A DNA stretch of 64,000 bases from JAYQKL01 sp038142705 (GCA_965217015.1 OZ244224.1:1240001-1304000); one strand, 5' to 3'; positions 45,782 to 54,828 are shown, numbered from the stretch's first letter. The notes: generated by a model not told the origin, from the letters alone. Numbers and translations are program-made.

Positions 45782-46591
45782 ATGACTGACGCATTTCATA
45801 ATAAACAGGTCATGGTGACGGGCGCAGGCTCTGGCATTGGGCAGGCTTTGGCAGAAGAATTTGCTAAACGCGGGGCGCATGTTTACGCAACCGATATCAC
45901 GCTTAAACAAGCCCAGGTCACAGCCAAAAAAATCCAATTGGCAGGCGGCACAGCCCATGCCTATAAATGCGATGTGACCAAAGATGCTGATTTGAAGCGG
46001 GTGATGAATAAAATTGTCAAAGAAAATGGTCAGCTTGATGTGATGGTCAATAATGCAGGCACTGTTTATGTCGGGGAATTTGTTGAGATGACAGAAGCCC
46101 AAATTCGCAAAACCACAGACATAAATTATAATGCCGTGCAAATTGGTATGCTCTACGCTTACCAACAAATGAAAAAACAAGGCTTTGGGCAAATCCTCAA
46201 CATTGCATCTATGGGGGGCTTGCTGCCAACCGCGACAATGGTGTCTTATGCTGGCACAAAATATGGCGTGGTCGGGTTAACAGTGTCAGCCGCTGTTGAG
46301 GCCGAGGCTTATGGGGTGGATATTCGGGCTGCCTGTCCGGGCAATATTCAATCAAATTTGCTGCTTAATGCCGCAACCAGCACAGGCAAGCCATCGCCTA
46401 TACTCGACTTCTTACCCAAAGCCCAGCCTGCCAGCATTGCCGCGCAAAAAATTATTGATGGGCTTTTGACAAAAGACCGGCTCATCTTCACCCCGCTCTA
46501 TGCCCGCATCGCGTGGTACATACACCGCCTGATGCCCAAGCTCTTGCATAAAGGCTCAAAAGACCTAATTGATAAAATTAGAGGAAGTTAA
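45782..46591 (+). CDS. Short-chain dehydrogenase/reductase
   Basis: Classical SDR of 269 aa. TGAGSGIG binds NAD(P), NNAG stabilises the fold, and Ser (ASMGG) with Tyr and Lys in YAGTKYG are the catalytic residues. The Asp after the second strand (YATDIT) suggests NAD rather than NADP. The start is the ATG at 45782 with AGGAGGGTGG upstream; an ORF reaching 45746 is an artefact. The C-terminal positively charged hydrophobic tail (YIHRLMPKLLHKG) may contact membranes, as in retinol- or steroid-type SDRs. Confidence 0.88.
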   Translation: MTDAFHNKQVMVTGAGSGIGQALAEEFAKRGAHVYATDITLKQAQVTAKKIQLAGGTAHAYKCDVTKDADLKRVMNKIVKENGQLDVMVNNAGTVYVGEFVEMTEAQIRKTTDINYNAVQIGMLYAYQQMKKQGFGQILNIASMGGLLPTATMVSYAGTKYGVVGLTVSAAVEAEAYGVDIRAACPGNIQSNLLLNAATSTGKPSPILDFLPKAQPASIAAQKIIDGLLTKDRLIFTPLYARIAWYIHRLMPKLLHKGSKDLIDKIRGS

Positions 46592-46628
46592 AACTGACAA
46601 ATTGAGTTCAGAAAACTGATTATAGGAA

Positions 46629-47741
46629 ATGCGTGTGAAAAAATTTCAAAAATTCATTCCAATCCTATTCCTGTTTATTTTTATTGGGGTAGCGATGGGT
46701 TCCTGCGCTGGCGTGGGTGACCCGAAAGGTGAGGGCTATCCATATCACCATATGGAGCGCGGTTTCCGTAACCCGCCAAACAGCATTGCCACCACTGACC
46801 GTTTTTCAGACCGAGTGAAATTTTTCTCTCGCATGATTGGCTCGCAACTTATTGGCGCCCAGCCCGACATACCCGAGAACCATATTGTGCCGCGTGAAAC
46901 AGCCCTTAGCCAATTAGCGCTATTGAGTGACCAAGACAGCATAAGCTGGATTGGACATGCAAGTTTCTTGATAAAACTCGACGGCGTGACCGTGCTGACA
47001 GATCCTATTTTTTCAGACCGCGCCTCGCCTGTTTCATTTGCAGGCCCTGCCCGCGTGCCACCATTAGGGCTGGAAATTTCAGACCTCCCCCCGATTGATG
47101 TGGTGGTTATCAGCCATGCTCATTATGACCATTTGGATACGCGCACACTCGATAAACTCCCAAATCCAGAGCGTATCACCGCCATTGTGCCATTAGGGCT
47201 TGGCACATATTTCACCCAACGAAACTTTGGTAAAGTTTATGAGGTGGATTGGTATGATGAAATCTCTCTGGCCTCAAAGACAGGCGATTTCAAACTCACC
47301 GCCTATCCAGCTGCGCATTGGTCCAGCCGCAGCCTGTTTGACCGTGACCGCACGCTTTGGATGTCTTATGGATTTTCAGCGGGTGGGCGCTCCGTCTATC
47401 ACACAGGGGATACAGAAACCCATCCGGATATTTTCAAAGCCATTGGCGCACATATGAAAACGCATCATCAGGGGTGTGATATTGGCCTTATCAGTGTTGG
47501 GGCGTATGAACCGCAGGCGATTATGCGCGGGCATCACACAATTCCAGAAGGCGGTGTGCAAATTGGGCGCGATGTTGGCTGCGCTATGATGGTGCCAATG
47601 CATTGGGGGACTTTCAGATTATCATTTGAGCCTTTTGCCGAGCCGCGCGCGCGTTTTCATGAAGCGGCGGGTCCACAATCTGCGGTCATGAAAATTGGCG
47701 AAACACGCCCCCTAAGCCAATTCAAAACCCCCTCTCAATAA
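46629..47741 (+). CDS. Metallo-beta-lactamase-fold lipoprotein (NAPE-PLD/UlaG-like)
   Basis: Exported lipoprotein with an MBL hydrolase domain. A hydrophobic signal (IPILFLFIFIGVAM) ends in a lipobox GSC, so Cys would be lipidated. The zinc motif is SHAHYDHLD, with further ligands in YHTGDTE and HWGTF. IGHASFLIKLDG and LTDPIFSDRASP are typical of the N-acyl-phosphatidylethanolamine phospholipase-D-like branch. AGGA lies only one base before the ATG at 46629, so a GTG at 46635, seven bases from AGGA, may be the real start. Probable role: periplasmic phospho-di/monoester or lactone hydrolysis. Confidence 0.82.
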   Translation: MRVKKFQKFIPILFLFIFIGVAMGSCAGVGDPKGEGYPYHHMERGFRNPPNSIATTDRFSDRVKFFSRMIGSQLIGAQPDIPENHIVPRETALSQLALLSDQDSISWIGHASFLIKLDGVTVLTDPIFSDRASPVSFAGPARVPPLGLEISDLPPIDVVVISHAHYDHLDTRTLDKLPNPERITAIVPLGLGTYFTQRNFGKVYEVDWYDEISLASKTGDFKLTAYPAAHWSSRSLFDRDRTLWMSYGFSAGGRSVYHTGDTETHPDIFKAIGAHMKTHHQGCDIGLISVGAYEPQAIMRGHHTIPEGGVQIGRDVGCAMMVPMHWGTFRLSFEPFAEPRARFHEAAGPQSAVMKIGETRPLSQFKTPSQ

Positions 47742-47803
47742 ATGAACTGGCATCAAGTGTTTTCACTTGATAAGCTTGGATAGACATAAAAAGAGAGGGT
47801 TTC

Positions 47804-48172
47804 ATGGAATTTATTTTACAAATCATCATTGGTCTTGGATCCGTTGGGCTGATTGGCGCGTGGTTCCTAATTGTGTTTAACTATCCAGCACTGGAAAATG
47901 TTTTGGGGCTTAGCGCCAATAAAACCGAAGCTATGGGCATGATACGCGGCGATATTGCGGGCATGCTTTTGCTGATTGGGGTGTTTCAAGGCCTGTTTTT
48001 GCTGTATGGCAATGTCTGGGCTTTACCTACCATTATGGCGACGGGCGCGGTGACAATCGGGCGCAGCTTCAGCCTTATTTTTGATGGCTATTCGCGCATG
48101 AATCTCGCGGGCATTATGGTTGAGCTGGTCGGCATAGCCTCTGTATATCTGCTCTGGAAAGATTTGGTTTAA
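47804..48172 (+). CDS. Small four-helix membrane protein
   Basis: Not firmly recognised. A 122-aa protein made almost entirely of four hydrophobic helices (IIIGLGSVGLIGAWFLIVF, AGMLLLIGVFQGLFLLYG, LPTIMATGAVTIGRSFSLI, MVELVGIASVYLLW). An Arg in TIGRSF and an Asn-Tyr in VFNYPALENVLG are the polar spots within helices. It resembles DUF4345-type proteins in length and layout. GAGAGGGTTTC precedes the ATG. It stands alone between the MBL lipoprotein and the convergent acyltransferase gene. Confidence 0.65.
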   Translation: MEFILQIIIGLGSVGLIGAWFLIVFNYPALENVLGLSANKTEAMGMIRGDIAGMLLLIGVFQGLFLLYGNVWALPTIMATGAVTIGRSFSLIFDGYSRMNLAGIMVELVGIASVYLLWKDLV

Positions 48173-48195
48173 ACCCGCGCCTGCCACTTAAAAAT

Positions 48196-49056
48196 TCAAG
48201 AAATATTTTTGAGATTGATTGAGTGCATCTGACGCGCCAAATCAAAGGTTTGTTCGCGCAAATAGGCAGCCAGTTTTTTGGGCGGCAAATGCGGCTCAAG
48301 CGTGGCATAAGAAAGTGGCTCACCAATCACCATATCAAGCATGGTATTTTTACGCCGATACACTTCATGATACATGAAAGCCCAGCGAATGGCAGGAGTC
48401 ATATGGCTTGCTTTTTGAAAAAGTTGCGAGTTCTGGCCATCAAAATAAATTGGCACCACATTGGCTTGTGTTTTTTTAACCAATTTTCCTGTTAAAGACC
48501 CCCATGGCGCATCTTCAGCTTTTGTTTGAAAAAAAGACTGGGTTGTTGAAATACCACCGGCAGGGAAAATCAGCACCGCCCCACCCGCTTTCAAATAGGC
48601 TTCAGCCTGTTGCCGCGAGGCCAGATTGGTTTCACGCGCAGCTTGTGTTTCATCAAAATTAACTGGCAAAACATGGGGCTGCATTTCTGGTATGCGCGCC
48701 AATACATGATTAATCATAATTTTAAAATCCTGCCGCCTATGCGCCACCACACCGCATAAGGCCATGCCATCTAAAACCCCATAAGGGTGATTGGCAACCA
48801 CCAGTAAAGGGCCTTTGGCAGGAATTTGGTCTGGTGAGGTTCCATGAAAATCTGGCACAAGATTAAGCCGCAGCATCATATCAATCCAGAAATTCTCAGA
48901 TGGCGTGTCTTGGTTTTTATAGTCGAGATAAATTCTTTTAAGCCGGTGCTGGCCACTCATGCGCTCCACCGCCCGAATGGCCAGAATTTTCGCCAGCCTG
49001 TGACCCTCAGACGCCGCCGTAAATTCATCAATCAACGTGTTTTTCTTAAAAACCAT
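48196..49056 (-). CDS. Lysophospholipid acyltransferase family protein
   Basis: PlsC-type membrane acyltransferase of about 286 aa. The active-site His is in VVANHPYGVLDG, where the His-to-Asp spacing is five residues instead of the textbook HX4D, as in the hemolysin/OlsA-like branch. FPAGGISTTQ is the substrate-binding block (normally FPEGT) and VVPIYFDGQN follows. The C-terminus matches a basic cytosolic tail. The ATG at 49056 is preferred to a TTG at 49092. Likely acylates lyso-ornithine lipid or lysophosphatidate; no olsB gene is in view. Confidence 0.78.
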   Translation of the reverse strand: MVFKKNTLIDEFTAASEGHRLAKILAIRAVERMSGQHRLKRIYLDYKNQDTPSENFWIDMMLRLNLVPDFHGTSPDQIPAKGPLLVVANHPYGVLDGMALCGVVAHRRQDFKIMINHVLARIPEMQPHVLPVNFDETQAARETNLASRQQAEAYLKAGGAVLIFPAGGISTTQSFFQTKAEDAPWGSLTGKLVKKTQANVVPIYFDGQNSQLFQKASHMTPAIRWAFMYHEVYRRKNTMLDMVIGEPLSYATLEPHLPPKKLAAYLREQTFDLARQMHSINLKNIS

Positions 49057-49129
49057 AATAAAAAGCCATATTTGCCTGCAATGAAACCTCAATCAAACCA
49101 GCTGCACCCAATATCCAGTTGCACTTAAT

Positions 49130-49186
49130 ATAATGACACCTGATACAATGGCACCTGATACAATGGCACCTGATTCAGGTTACAAT
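49130..49186. repeat. Three tandem 15-bp units ending in a palindrome
   Basis: The unit ACAATGGCACCTGAT occurs twice exactly (49145-49159, 49160-49174) after one copy with two changes (49130-49144). The last unit runs into ACCTGATTCAGGT, a perfect 13-bp palindrome at about 49168-49180. The array lies in a 250-bp gene-free gap between the divergent acyltransferase and epoxide hydrolase genes. Confidence 0.85.
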
Positions 49187-49306
49187 TTTTTGACACGGAT
49201 TCGGCTTAAAAAAATCGACTGATGCTAAAATTTTATAAAGTTTTATTGTCACAGACTCATAGCTAGGGATAGACTTAAAACGAGTACAGATTAAGTGAGA
49301 ACCAAA

Positions 49307-50296
49307 ATGACCCCAGACGCTGCGCCGCTGCGCCACCATCAGGCCGAAATTAACGGCATTAACATGCATTATGTCGAGCAAGGCACTGGCCTACCGATTG
49401 TTTTATGTCATGGGTTTCCGCATAGCTGGTATAGCTGGCATCGCCAAATTCCAGCATTGGTTGAGGCGGGGTGCCATGTCATTGCGCCGGATATGCGCGG
49501 CATGGGGCAAACCACAGCGCCCAGTGACCCACAAGCTTATAGCGTCGAAACCATTTGCGCGGATTTGCTCGGCCTGTTGGACCATTTGGGCCTGACACAG
49601 GCGGTTTTTGCCGGTCTCGACTTTGGTGCATTTGCAGCGCATGATTTAGCCCTGCGCTATCCAGAAAAAGTCAAAGCACTGATTATGCTTGAGAACCCTG
49701 CCCCGCCGCATAATCCTGACATTTCACCGCTGACAGAATATAAAGAAATGGGCAAGGATCATTTTTTGCATATAAATTATTTTTGCGACACGCCAGGTGT
49801 AGCTGATGCAGACATGCTGGCGCGTGTTGATGCGTTTTTCCCGAAAGTATTTTGGGCGCTCAGTGCGGGCGGCAATTATTTTGATACATTTAATCACCCG
49901 ATTGGCACGCATTATATTGATGCGCTTAACCCTGCGCCCCCGCTCGATTGGGACTGGCTCTCAGCTGAAGAGATGCAGGTTTTTATCGACACTTACAAGC
50001 AGTCAGGCTTTACCGGCGGGCTGAATTGGTATCGCTCAATGGATATAAAATGGCAGGAGCGGCAAGCCACTTATCATCAAACCAGCACTGTCCCGGCTTA
50101 TTTTCTAGGCAGTGAAGAAGATGTTGACCTTAAAGGCTTTCATGGTGACGACCCGATTGGGTTGTTAAAAAGGCAATTCCCAGATTTGCGCCGTGTCGAT
50201 ATGGTCTCCACTGCTGGCCATTTGGTTCAGCTTGAAAAATCTGACGAAGTGAACGCTGTCTTAAAAAGCTTTATTGCCGATATTAAGGTATCTTAA
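49307..50296 (+). CDS. Epoxide-hydrolase-like alpha/beta hydrolase
   Basis: Soluble alpha/beta hydrolase of 329 aa. The oxyanion motif HGFPHSWYSW, DMRGMG loop, the nucleophile Asp105 in AGLDFGAF, the lid Tyr in GGLNWYRS and the His in TAGHLVQLE give the catalytic set of epoxide hydrolases, with Asp rather than Ser as nucleophile. The start is the ATG at 49307; a GTG at 49295 is less likely. It is followed after nine bases by the GH2 gene with AAGGTG overlapping, so both are co-transcribed. Opening of terpene epoxides would fit the neighbourhood; that is inference. Confidence 0.87.
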   Translation: MTPDAAPLRHHQAEINGINMHYVEQGTGLPIVLCHGFPHSWYSWHRQIPALVEAGCHVIAPDMRGMGQTTAPSDPQAYSVETICADLLGLLDHLGLTQAVFAGLDFGAFAAHDLALRYPEKVKALIMLENPAPPHNPDISPLTEYKEMGKDHFLHINYFCDTPGVADADMLARVDAFFPKVFWALSAGGNYFDTFNHPIGTHYIDALNPAPPLDWDWLSAEEMQVFIDTYKQSGFTGGLNWYRSMDIKWQERQATYHQTSTVPAYFLGSEEDVDLKGFHGDDPIGLLKRQFPDLRRVDMVSTAGHLVQLEKSDEVNAVLKSFIADIKVS

Positions 50297-50305
50297 GGTG
50301 CCATA

Positions 50306-52408
50306 ATGAAAAAGAAAATTTTCAAAGGCCTGCTTTATAGTATTGTCTTCAGTCTTATCGCACTGACAATTGGCGGTATTTATATTGCGCGCTTAGATAA
50401 AACCGAGCAGGCTAGGCTTTTATTGAGCTTTATTCTTCCAGATGAAGCGGATTTTTTCGCGCCTGACCAGCAAGATTATCCCGAACCCGACCCATTGCTT
50501 GGGTGGATTGATGCACGCCAGAAAATAAATCTTGGCAGCCAGCGCGGCGATGAGTGGCGCATGATTATTGACCCAATGGAAATTGGCGCACCGCAATCTA
50601 TTTTCGGCGGGTTTGTTGATAACCGAACCGATACAACGGGGCAGAACCTGATTGAATATAATTTCGCCAAAGCTGAGACCATAAAAGTACCGGGTGATTT
50701 TAATACGCAAAAACCTGAGCTGCTTTTTTATCGAGATAAGGTTTGGTTTTATCGGGAATTTGAGGTGCCCCTCACCCCCGACACGCGCCAGCATTTGCAT
50801 TTCGGGGCGGTTAATTTTACAGCAACATTATTTTTAAATGGTGAATTGCTGGGCCGTCATGAAGGCGGATATGTGCCGTTTTCATTTGATGTCACAGACA
50901 AACTCAAACCAGAAAAGAACCAGCTTTTGGTCTGGGTGGATAATCGGCTTACCCCTGAAACTGTACCAACGGACCGCACAGATTGGTGGCCTTATGGCGG
51001 GCTTATCCGTGATGTGCATCTCATCACCACACCCAAAGCGTTTATTCGTAATGCAAAAATTGAGCTGCATAAGGGGCGTTATGACCTGATTGATGTGTCC
51101 ATTGAAACCACAGACATGGTCGCTGGCACGCCAATTTCTTTAGATATAGCAGAGCTTGGTGTTCATTATGAAACAGTCTTAGAAACAGGTAATATTGCGT
51201 TCCAAATCCCTGTCACGCCCGAATTATGGTCTCCCCAAAATCCAAAACTTTATCAGGTGCAACTAACAGCCGGTCAAGAGAGCGTGCAAGATAAAATCGG
51301 TTTTCGGCATATCGAAACACGCGGACGGGGTTTGTATTTAAATGGCCAAAAAATTAAACTCTCGGGCATTGCAATGCATGAAGAGCCAATTGGTCGTGAT
51401 GGTATCGCTTATCGTGAGGAAGACATGCGCGCCCTGCTGGAGGAGGCAAAAGCGCTTGGCACGAATTTTGTGCGCGCTGCGCATTACCCCTATAACCGAT
51501 ATTTGGCGCGACTGGCTGATGAAATGGGATTGATGCTTTGGGCAGAAATTCCGGTTTATTGGCAAATAGATTGGCAGAATGAGCAGACTTATGACATTGC
51601 GCAAAATCAGCTATCGCGCATGATTGCGCGTGATTGGAATCGCGCCTCCATCATCATATGGTCAGTGGCTAATGAAACACCCAATAGCCGCGCACGCCTA
51701 AAATTTTTGCGCCGCCTCATTGACGCCGCACGCCAACAAGACGATAGCCGCCTGATGAGCGCAGCTTTATTGGGTGGCACAGGCCCTGACTTTGCACTGA
51801 TCACAGCACGCTTAGCAGCACGCGGGCTGATGAACCCGAATTTAGACGCCCAAAGCCGTCTTATTTTTGAAGATTTGCTCGCACAATTAGACTATTTCGC
51901 CCCTGACCCTACTGATGGCTACACGATTAACATCACCGACCCGCTTGGCGAATATGTCGATGTGATTGGCTATAATCAATATTATGGCTGGTATTATAGC
52001 GTTTTCCTAGCCCGCGAATTGGGTTTAGATGAAAGTGTCATACGCCCGCTCATGCTGGCCTTTATGCAAGATTTACGCTTTGCCACCCCTTATGAAAAAC
52101 CGCTTCATATATCTGAATTTGGCGCCGGTGCAAAATATGGCCTGCGCGATGCGGCGGCGCCTATTTGGAGTGAGGAGTATCAAGCCAAAGTCTATCGCGC
52201 CCAGCTTGCTATGCTGCCCAAAAGCCCAGATGTGCAGGGCATCAGCCCATGGATTTTGAAAGATTTTCGTGCCATGCTGCGACCTCTGGCTGGTATCCAA
52301 GACTATCGTAACCGCAAAGGGCTGATTGATGAAAATGGCAATCGCAAATTAGCCTTTGAAATTTTGCAAGACTTCTATCGAAATGACTGGCAGTTAAGTG
52401 ACCAATAG
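50306..52408 (+). CDS. Glycoside hydrolase family 2 protein (beta-glucuronidase/galactosidase-like)
   Basis: Retaining exo-glycosidase of 700 aa. An N-terminal hydrophobic helix (LLYSIVFSLIALTIGGIYIA) acts as signal or membrane anchor, followed by the sugar-binding jelly roll (FTATLFLNGELLGRHEGGYVPF), an immunoglobulin-like domain and a TIM barrel. The acid/base Glu457 is in SVANETP and the nucleophile Glu604 in ISEFGAG. FVRAAHYPYN is the GH2 signature. Export to the periplasm suggests removal of a sugar or uronic acid from an aglycone later handled by the co-transcribed epoxide hydrolase. Confidence 0.9.
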   Translation: MKKKIFKGLLYSIVFSLIALTIGGIYIARLDKTEQARLLLSFILPDEADFFAPDQQDYPEPDPLLGWIDARQKINLGSQRGDEWRMIIDPMEIGAPQSIFGGFVDNRTDTTGQNLIEYNFAKAETIKVPGDFNTQKPELLFYRDKVWFYREFEVPLTPDTRQHLHFGAVNFTATLFLNGELLGRHEGGYVPFSFDVTDKLKPEKNQLLVWVDNRLTPETVPTDRTDWWPYGGLIRDVHLITTPKAFIRNAKIELHKGRYDLIDVSIETTDMVAGTPISLDIAELGVHYETVLETGNIAFQIPVTPELWSPQNPKLYQVQLTAGQESVQDKIGFRHIETRGRGLYLNGQKIKLSGIAMHEEPIGRDGIAYREEDMRALLEEAKALGTNFVRAAHYPYNRYLARLADEMGLMLWAEIPVYWQIDWQNEQTYDIAQNQLSRMIARDWNRASIIIWSVANETPNSRARLKFLRRLIDAARQQDDSRLMSAALLGGTGPDFALITARLAARGLMNPNLDAQSRLIFEDLLAQLDYFAPDPTDGYTINITDPLGEYVDVIGYNQYYGWYYSVFLARELGLDESVIRPLMLAFMQDLRFATPYEKPLHISEFGAGAKYGLRDAAAPIWSEEYQAKVYRAQLAMLPKSPDVQGISPWILKDFRAMLRPLAGIQDYRNRKGLIDENGNRKLAFEILQDFYRNDWQLSDQ

Positions 52409-52413
52409 CGATA

Positions 52414-52803
52414 TTATTCTGCACGCGGACGACTGAAGCTCGCCAGAATAAGACAGCCTGCCAAAATACCGAGGTTTTTAACAAAATTTTGGGTTTCATG
52501 CGCGCCCTTAATGCCGTCAAAATTCCAAAAATCATGCAGCATAATATTAATCACTAAAATATACAGCACACAGCCATAGGCCGCATAAGCCACATAACGA
52601 TTGGCCAGCAAGAGCAGGCCCAACACAATATTGGCAAGGCCCGCAACCCATAAAAGCGGCTCTGCGAACGGCACCTGATGGAGCCGCATTAAATCAAGAT
52701 GCATGTCTGGATTGATAAATTTCGCCACACCTGGCAACAGAAAATATAAGCCTAACAGGCTGCGCCCGACCCATAATGCGCCTTTTTCCAAATTTTCCAT
52801 CAC
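52414..52803 (-). CDS. DoxX family membrane protein
   Basis: Four-helix inner-membrane protein of 129 aa. The DoxX pattern GRSLLGLYFLLPGVAKF at the N-terminus, PLLWVAGLANIVLGLLLLANR and a third and fourth helix are clear. Family members are terminal-oxidase-associated or redox-linked, but the role is poorly known. It converges on the GH2 gene with a five-base gap. A HDFWNFDG segment between helices 3 and 4 is typical. It probably belongs to the same leftward unit as the flavoprotein gene upstream. Confidence 0.82.
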   Translation of the reverse strand: MMENLEKGALWVGRSLLGLYFLLPGVAKFINPDMHLDLMRLHQVPFAEPLLWVAGLANIVLGLLLLANRYVAYAAYGCVLYILVINIMLHDFWNFDGIKGAHETQNFVKNLGILAGCLILASFSRPRAE

Positions 52804-52856
52804 AAAGCTACCCCCCTAATATGCTCGATTATTTTTCAAGATATGTTTGCACTGTT

Positions 52857-52988
52857 TCATGAAAGGCGGTCAGCGCAGACATAATCTGTCACGGCGCTTT
52901 GATGCAAATCATCTTTGGTGTAAAGCGCCCCTGCTTTTTTCAAATTCAGCACTTCATCAATCAAAGCATTTTCTGTTTTGCGATCCAT
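52857..52988 (-). CDS. Short ORF (43 aa), unrecognised, possibly a frameshifted remnant
   Basis: Reading leftwards from the ATG at 52988, the frame codes for 43 aa starting MDRKTENALIDEVLNLKKAG and ending ADRLS. It lies 19 bp after the flavoprotein gene. At the end, the alternative frame continues sensibly as ALTAFHETVQTYLEK before its own stop, so a single-base shift may have split a slightly longer (about 54 aa) coding sequence. The opening resembles the helical N-terminus of several dehydrogenase and oxygenase families, but this is too short for a call. Confidence 0.4.
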   Translation of the reverse strand: MDRKTENALIDEVLNLKKAGALYTKDDLHQSAVTDYVCADRLS

Positions 52989-53007
52989 GTTAAATCTCTA
53001 TATCAAA

Positions 53008-54708
53008 CTAACCGGGCTTTTCGTTTTTCCCCAAAATATGCCGCGTGGCCAGATAGCCAAATGTCATAGCAGGCATGAGCGTTACACCCGCACCCGGATA
53101 GCTTTCGCCCATTGTGGAAGCCGCGTTGTTCCCAACCGCATATAGGCCGGCAATAGGGGCATCGTCTTTGCCGATTACCTGTGCGTTTTCATTTGTCAAT
53201 AAGCCGCCATTTGTCCCAATATCACCCGGATAAATAGGCATGGCATAAAATGGCCCTTTTTCAATTGGCCGCAAACAGGGGTTTGGCTCTTGACGCGGGT
53301 CACCATACATTTTGTCATAAGCCGCCTGCCCACGCTGAAAATCCGGATCCTCGCCTTTTTCGGCATAGTGATTAAACCGGGTAACTGTCGCCTCTAAGAC
53401 CGAAGCCTCCATACCAATTTTTTCTGCCAGTGCCGAGATTGTTTTTGCCTTTTTCATAATCGAGCGCACGGCGCGATGATGGAACCAGTCTGGCATGAGC
53501 GGATAAAGCGGCCCCATTGGATATTTATGACGGTACCTGAAATCAAAAATCATCCAGCTTGGGCTCGCATCTCCATATTCGGCTTGTCGTTTTGCCATTT
53601 CTTGACCAGCGGTGTGATAATCCAAAGCTTCATTCAAATAGCGTTCGCCTTTTTGGTTCACCATAATCGTGCCCGGCAGGGCGCGCTCCATTGTCGATAA
53701 GCGCCCACCCTGTTCACCCGGTACATAAAAAACCGGTGCCGCCCATGCCGATTGCAGGTTAAGCGTTTGCGCGCCAAGAGCTTGGCCCGCCACAATCGAG
53801 TCGCCTGTATTGCTGGTCACGCCGCCTGAATATTGCGCATTGGGATAAAGCGGCGCCACAGATTTGCGTAAGTCCTGATTTTTATCCATGCCGCCTGCGG
53901 CCAGCACAACCCCTTTGCGGGCTTTGAAATATTGCCGCTTGCCCTGATGTGACACCTCTAGCCCGATAATGCGGCCATCTTCTTCGATTAAACGCTCCAT
54001 CGGCGTTTCAAGATAAAGCGGCACATTATGTTTTTTCAATTCCAGACGCAGCGACCCAACCAGCGCATTGCCAAGCGTCAAACGGCGATCCTTGCGCGAC
54101 TTGAACCGAAACGGCACATCTAGCCAATAGCGCAGAAAGGTTTTCACCAAAGCGCGTATCCAACCGGGCTGGCGATAAAGCAATAAATTGGTTTCATCAA
54201 AATGCCAGTTCAAATAGCCGAACAAACACGCCGCCGGATTAGCCGGCCGCATGGTTTCAACATCTTTACCAAGCTGCTTGCCATTTATCGGCACGGGCAT
54301 ATGTGTACGAAAACCTGTGGGTGACCCCCCATCACATTCAGCGCGATAATCAGGATATGGAAAGGCCATATAATCAACAATGGTCGAGTCCATCAGCCAG
54401 CGCAAAACAGGCGCAGCATTATCAATAAAGGCGCGGATATTTTGGTCTGGCACATTATCGGCAGATTGTCCGCGAATATAGCGATAGGCACCGTCTAAAT
54501 CATCATCAAAACCTGCCGCTTTGGCAACATCGCTGCCTGGCACCCAAATGCCACCACCTGATGTAGCTGATGAGCCGCCCCACAGCTTGGCCTTTTCAAT
54601 GATCATCACATCGGCCTGATTTTGCACGGCAGCCAAAGCTGACACCATGCCACCAGCGCCGGACCCGACCACAATAATATCGACTTCTTTATCCCACTGA
54701 TAGGTCAC
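53008..54708 (-). CDS. FAD-dependent oxidoreductase, 3-ketosteroid-delta1-dehydrogenase-like
   Basis: Flavoprotein of the fumarate-reductase/KstD superfamily, 566 aa from the preferred start. The dinucleotide motif VVGSGAGGMVSALAA lies near the N-terminus, SATSGGGIWVPG is the flavin-linker block, and the C-terminal IGTNGGLLTN with GLYAVGNNAAST and YPGAGVTLMPAMTFG are KstD-type. The start is GTG at 54708 with GGGGGA upstream; an ORF to 54795 adds a basic, non-conserved extension. The enzyme would dehydrogenate a cyclic ketone. Steroid A-ring partners (KshA/B) are absent, so a terpenoid or other cyclic ketone is possible. Confidence 0.83.
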   Translation of the reverse strand: MTYQWDKEVDIIVVGSGAGGMVSALAAVQNQADVMIIEKAKLWGGSSATSGGGIWVPGSDVAKAAGFDDDLDGAYRYIRGQSADNVPDQNIRAFIDNAAPVLRWLMDSTIVDYMAFPYPDYRAECDGGSPTGFRTHMPVPINGKQLGKDVETMRPANPAACLFGYLNWHFDETNLLLYRQPGWIRALVKTFLRYWLDVPFRFKSRKDRRLTLGNALVGSLRLELKKHNVPLYLETPMERLIEEDGRIIGLEVSHQGKRQYFKARKGVVLAAGGMDKNQDLRKSVAPLYPNAQYSGGVTSNTGDSIVAGQALGAQTLNLQSAWAAPVFYVPGEQGGRLSTMERALPGTIMVNQKGERYLNEALDYHTAGQEMAKRQAEYGDASPSWMIFDFRYRHKYPMGPLYPLMPDWFHHRAVRSIMKKAKTISALAEKIGMEASVLEATVTRFNHYAEKGEDPDFQRGQAAYDKMYGDPRQEPNPCLRPIEKGPFYAMPIYPGDIGTNGGLLTNENAQVIGKDDAPIAGLYAVGNNAASTMGESYPGAGVTLMPAMTFGYLATRHILGKNEKPG

Positions 54709-54828
54709 ATTATTCCCCCATTTCTTAACCTTAATAAGATGAGCCAGACGCGCGATTTTTGCAAGCTTTGAAGCACGATAATTATCGCCAAACACAGCTG
54801 AAACATCTCAACCAACCCGCGCGCTGAT

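Noticed and set aside
45413..46192. A 259-aa minus-strand frame across the amidohydrolase and SDR genes
   Set aside because: It crosses two real plus-strand genes and a promoter gap and lacks a start signal or family features.
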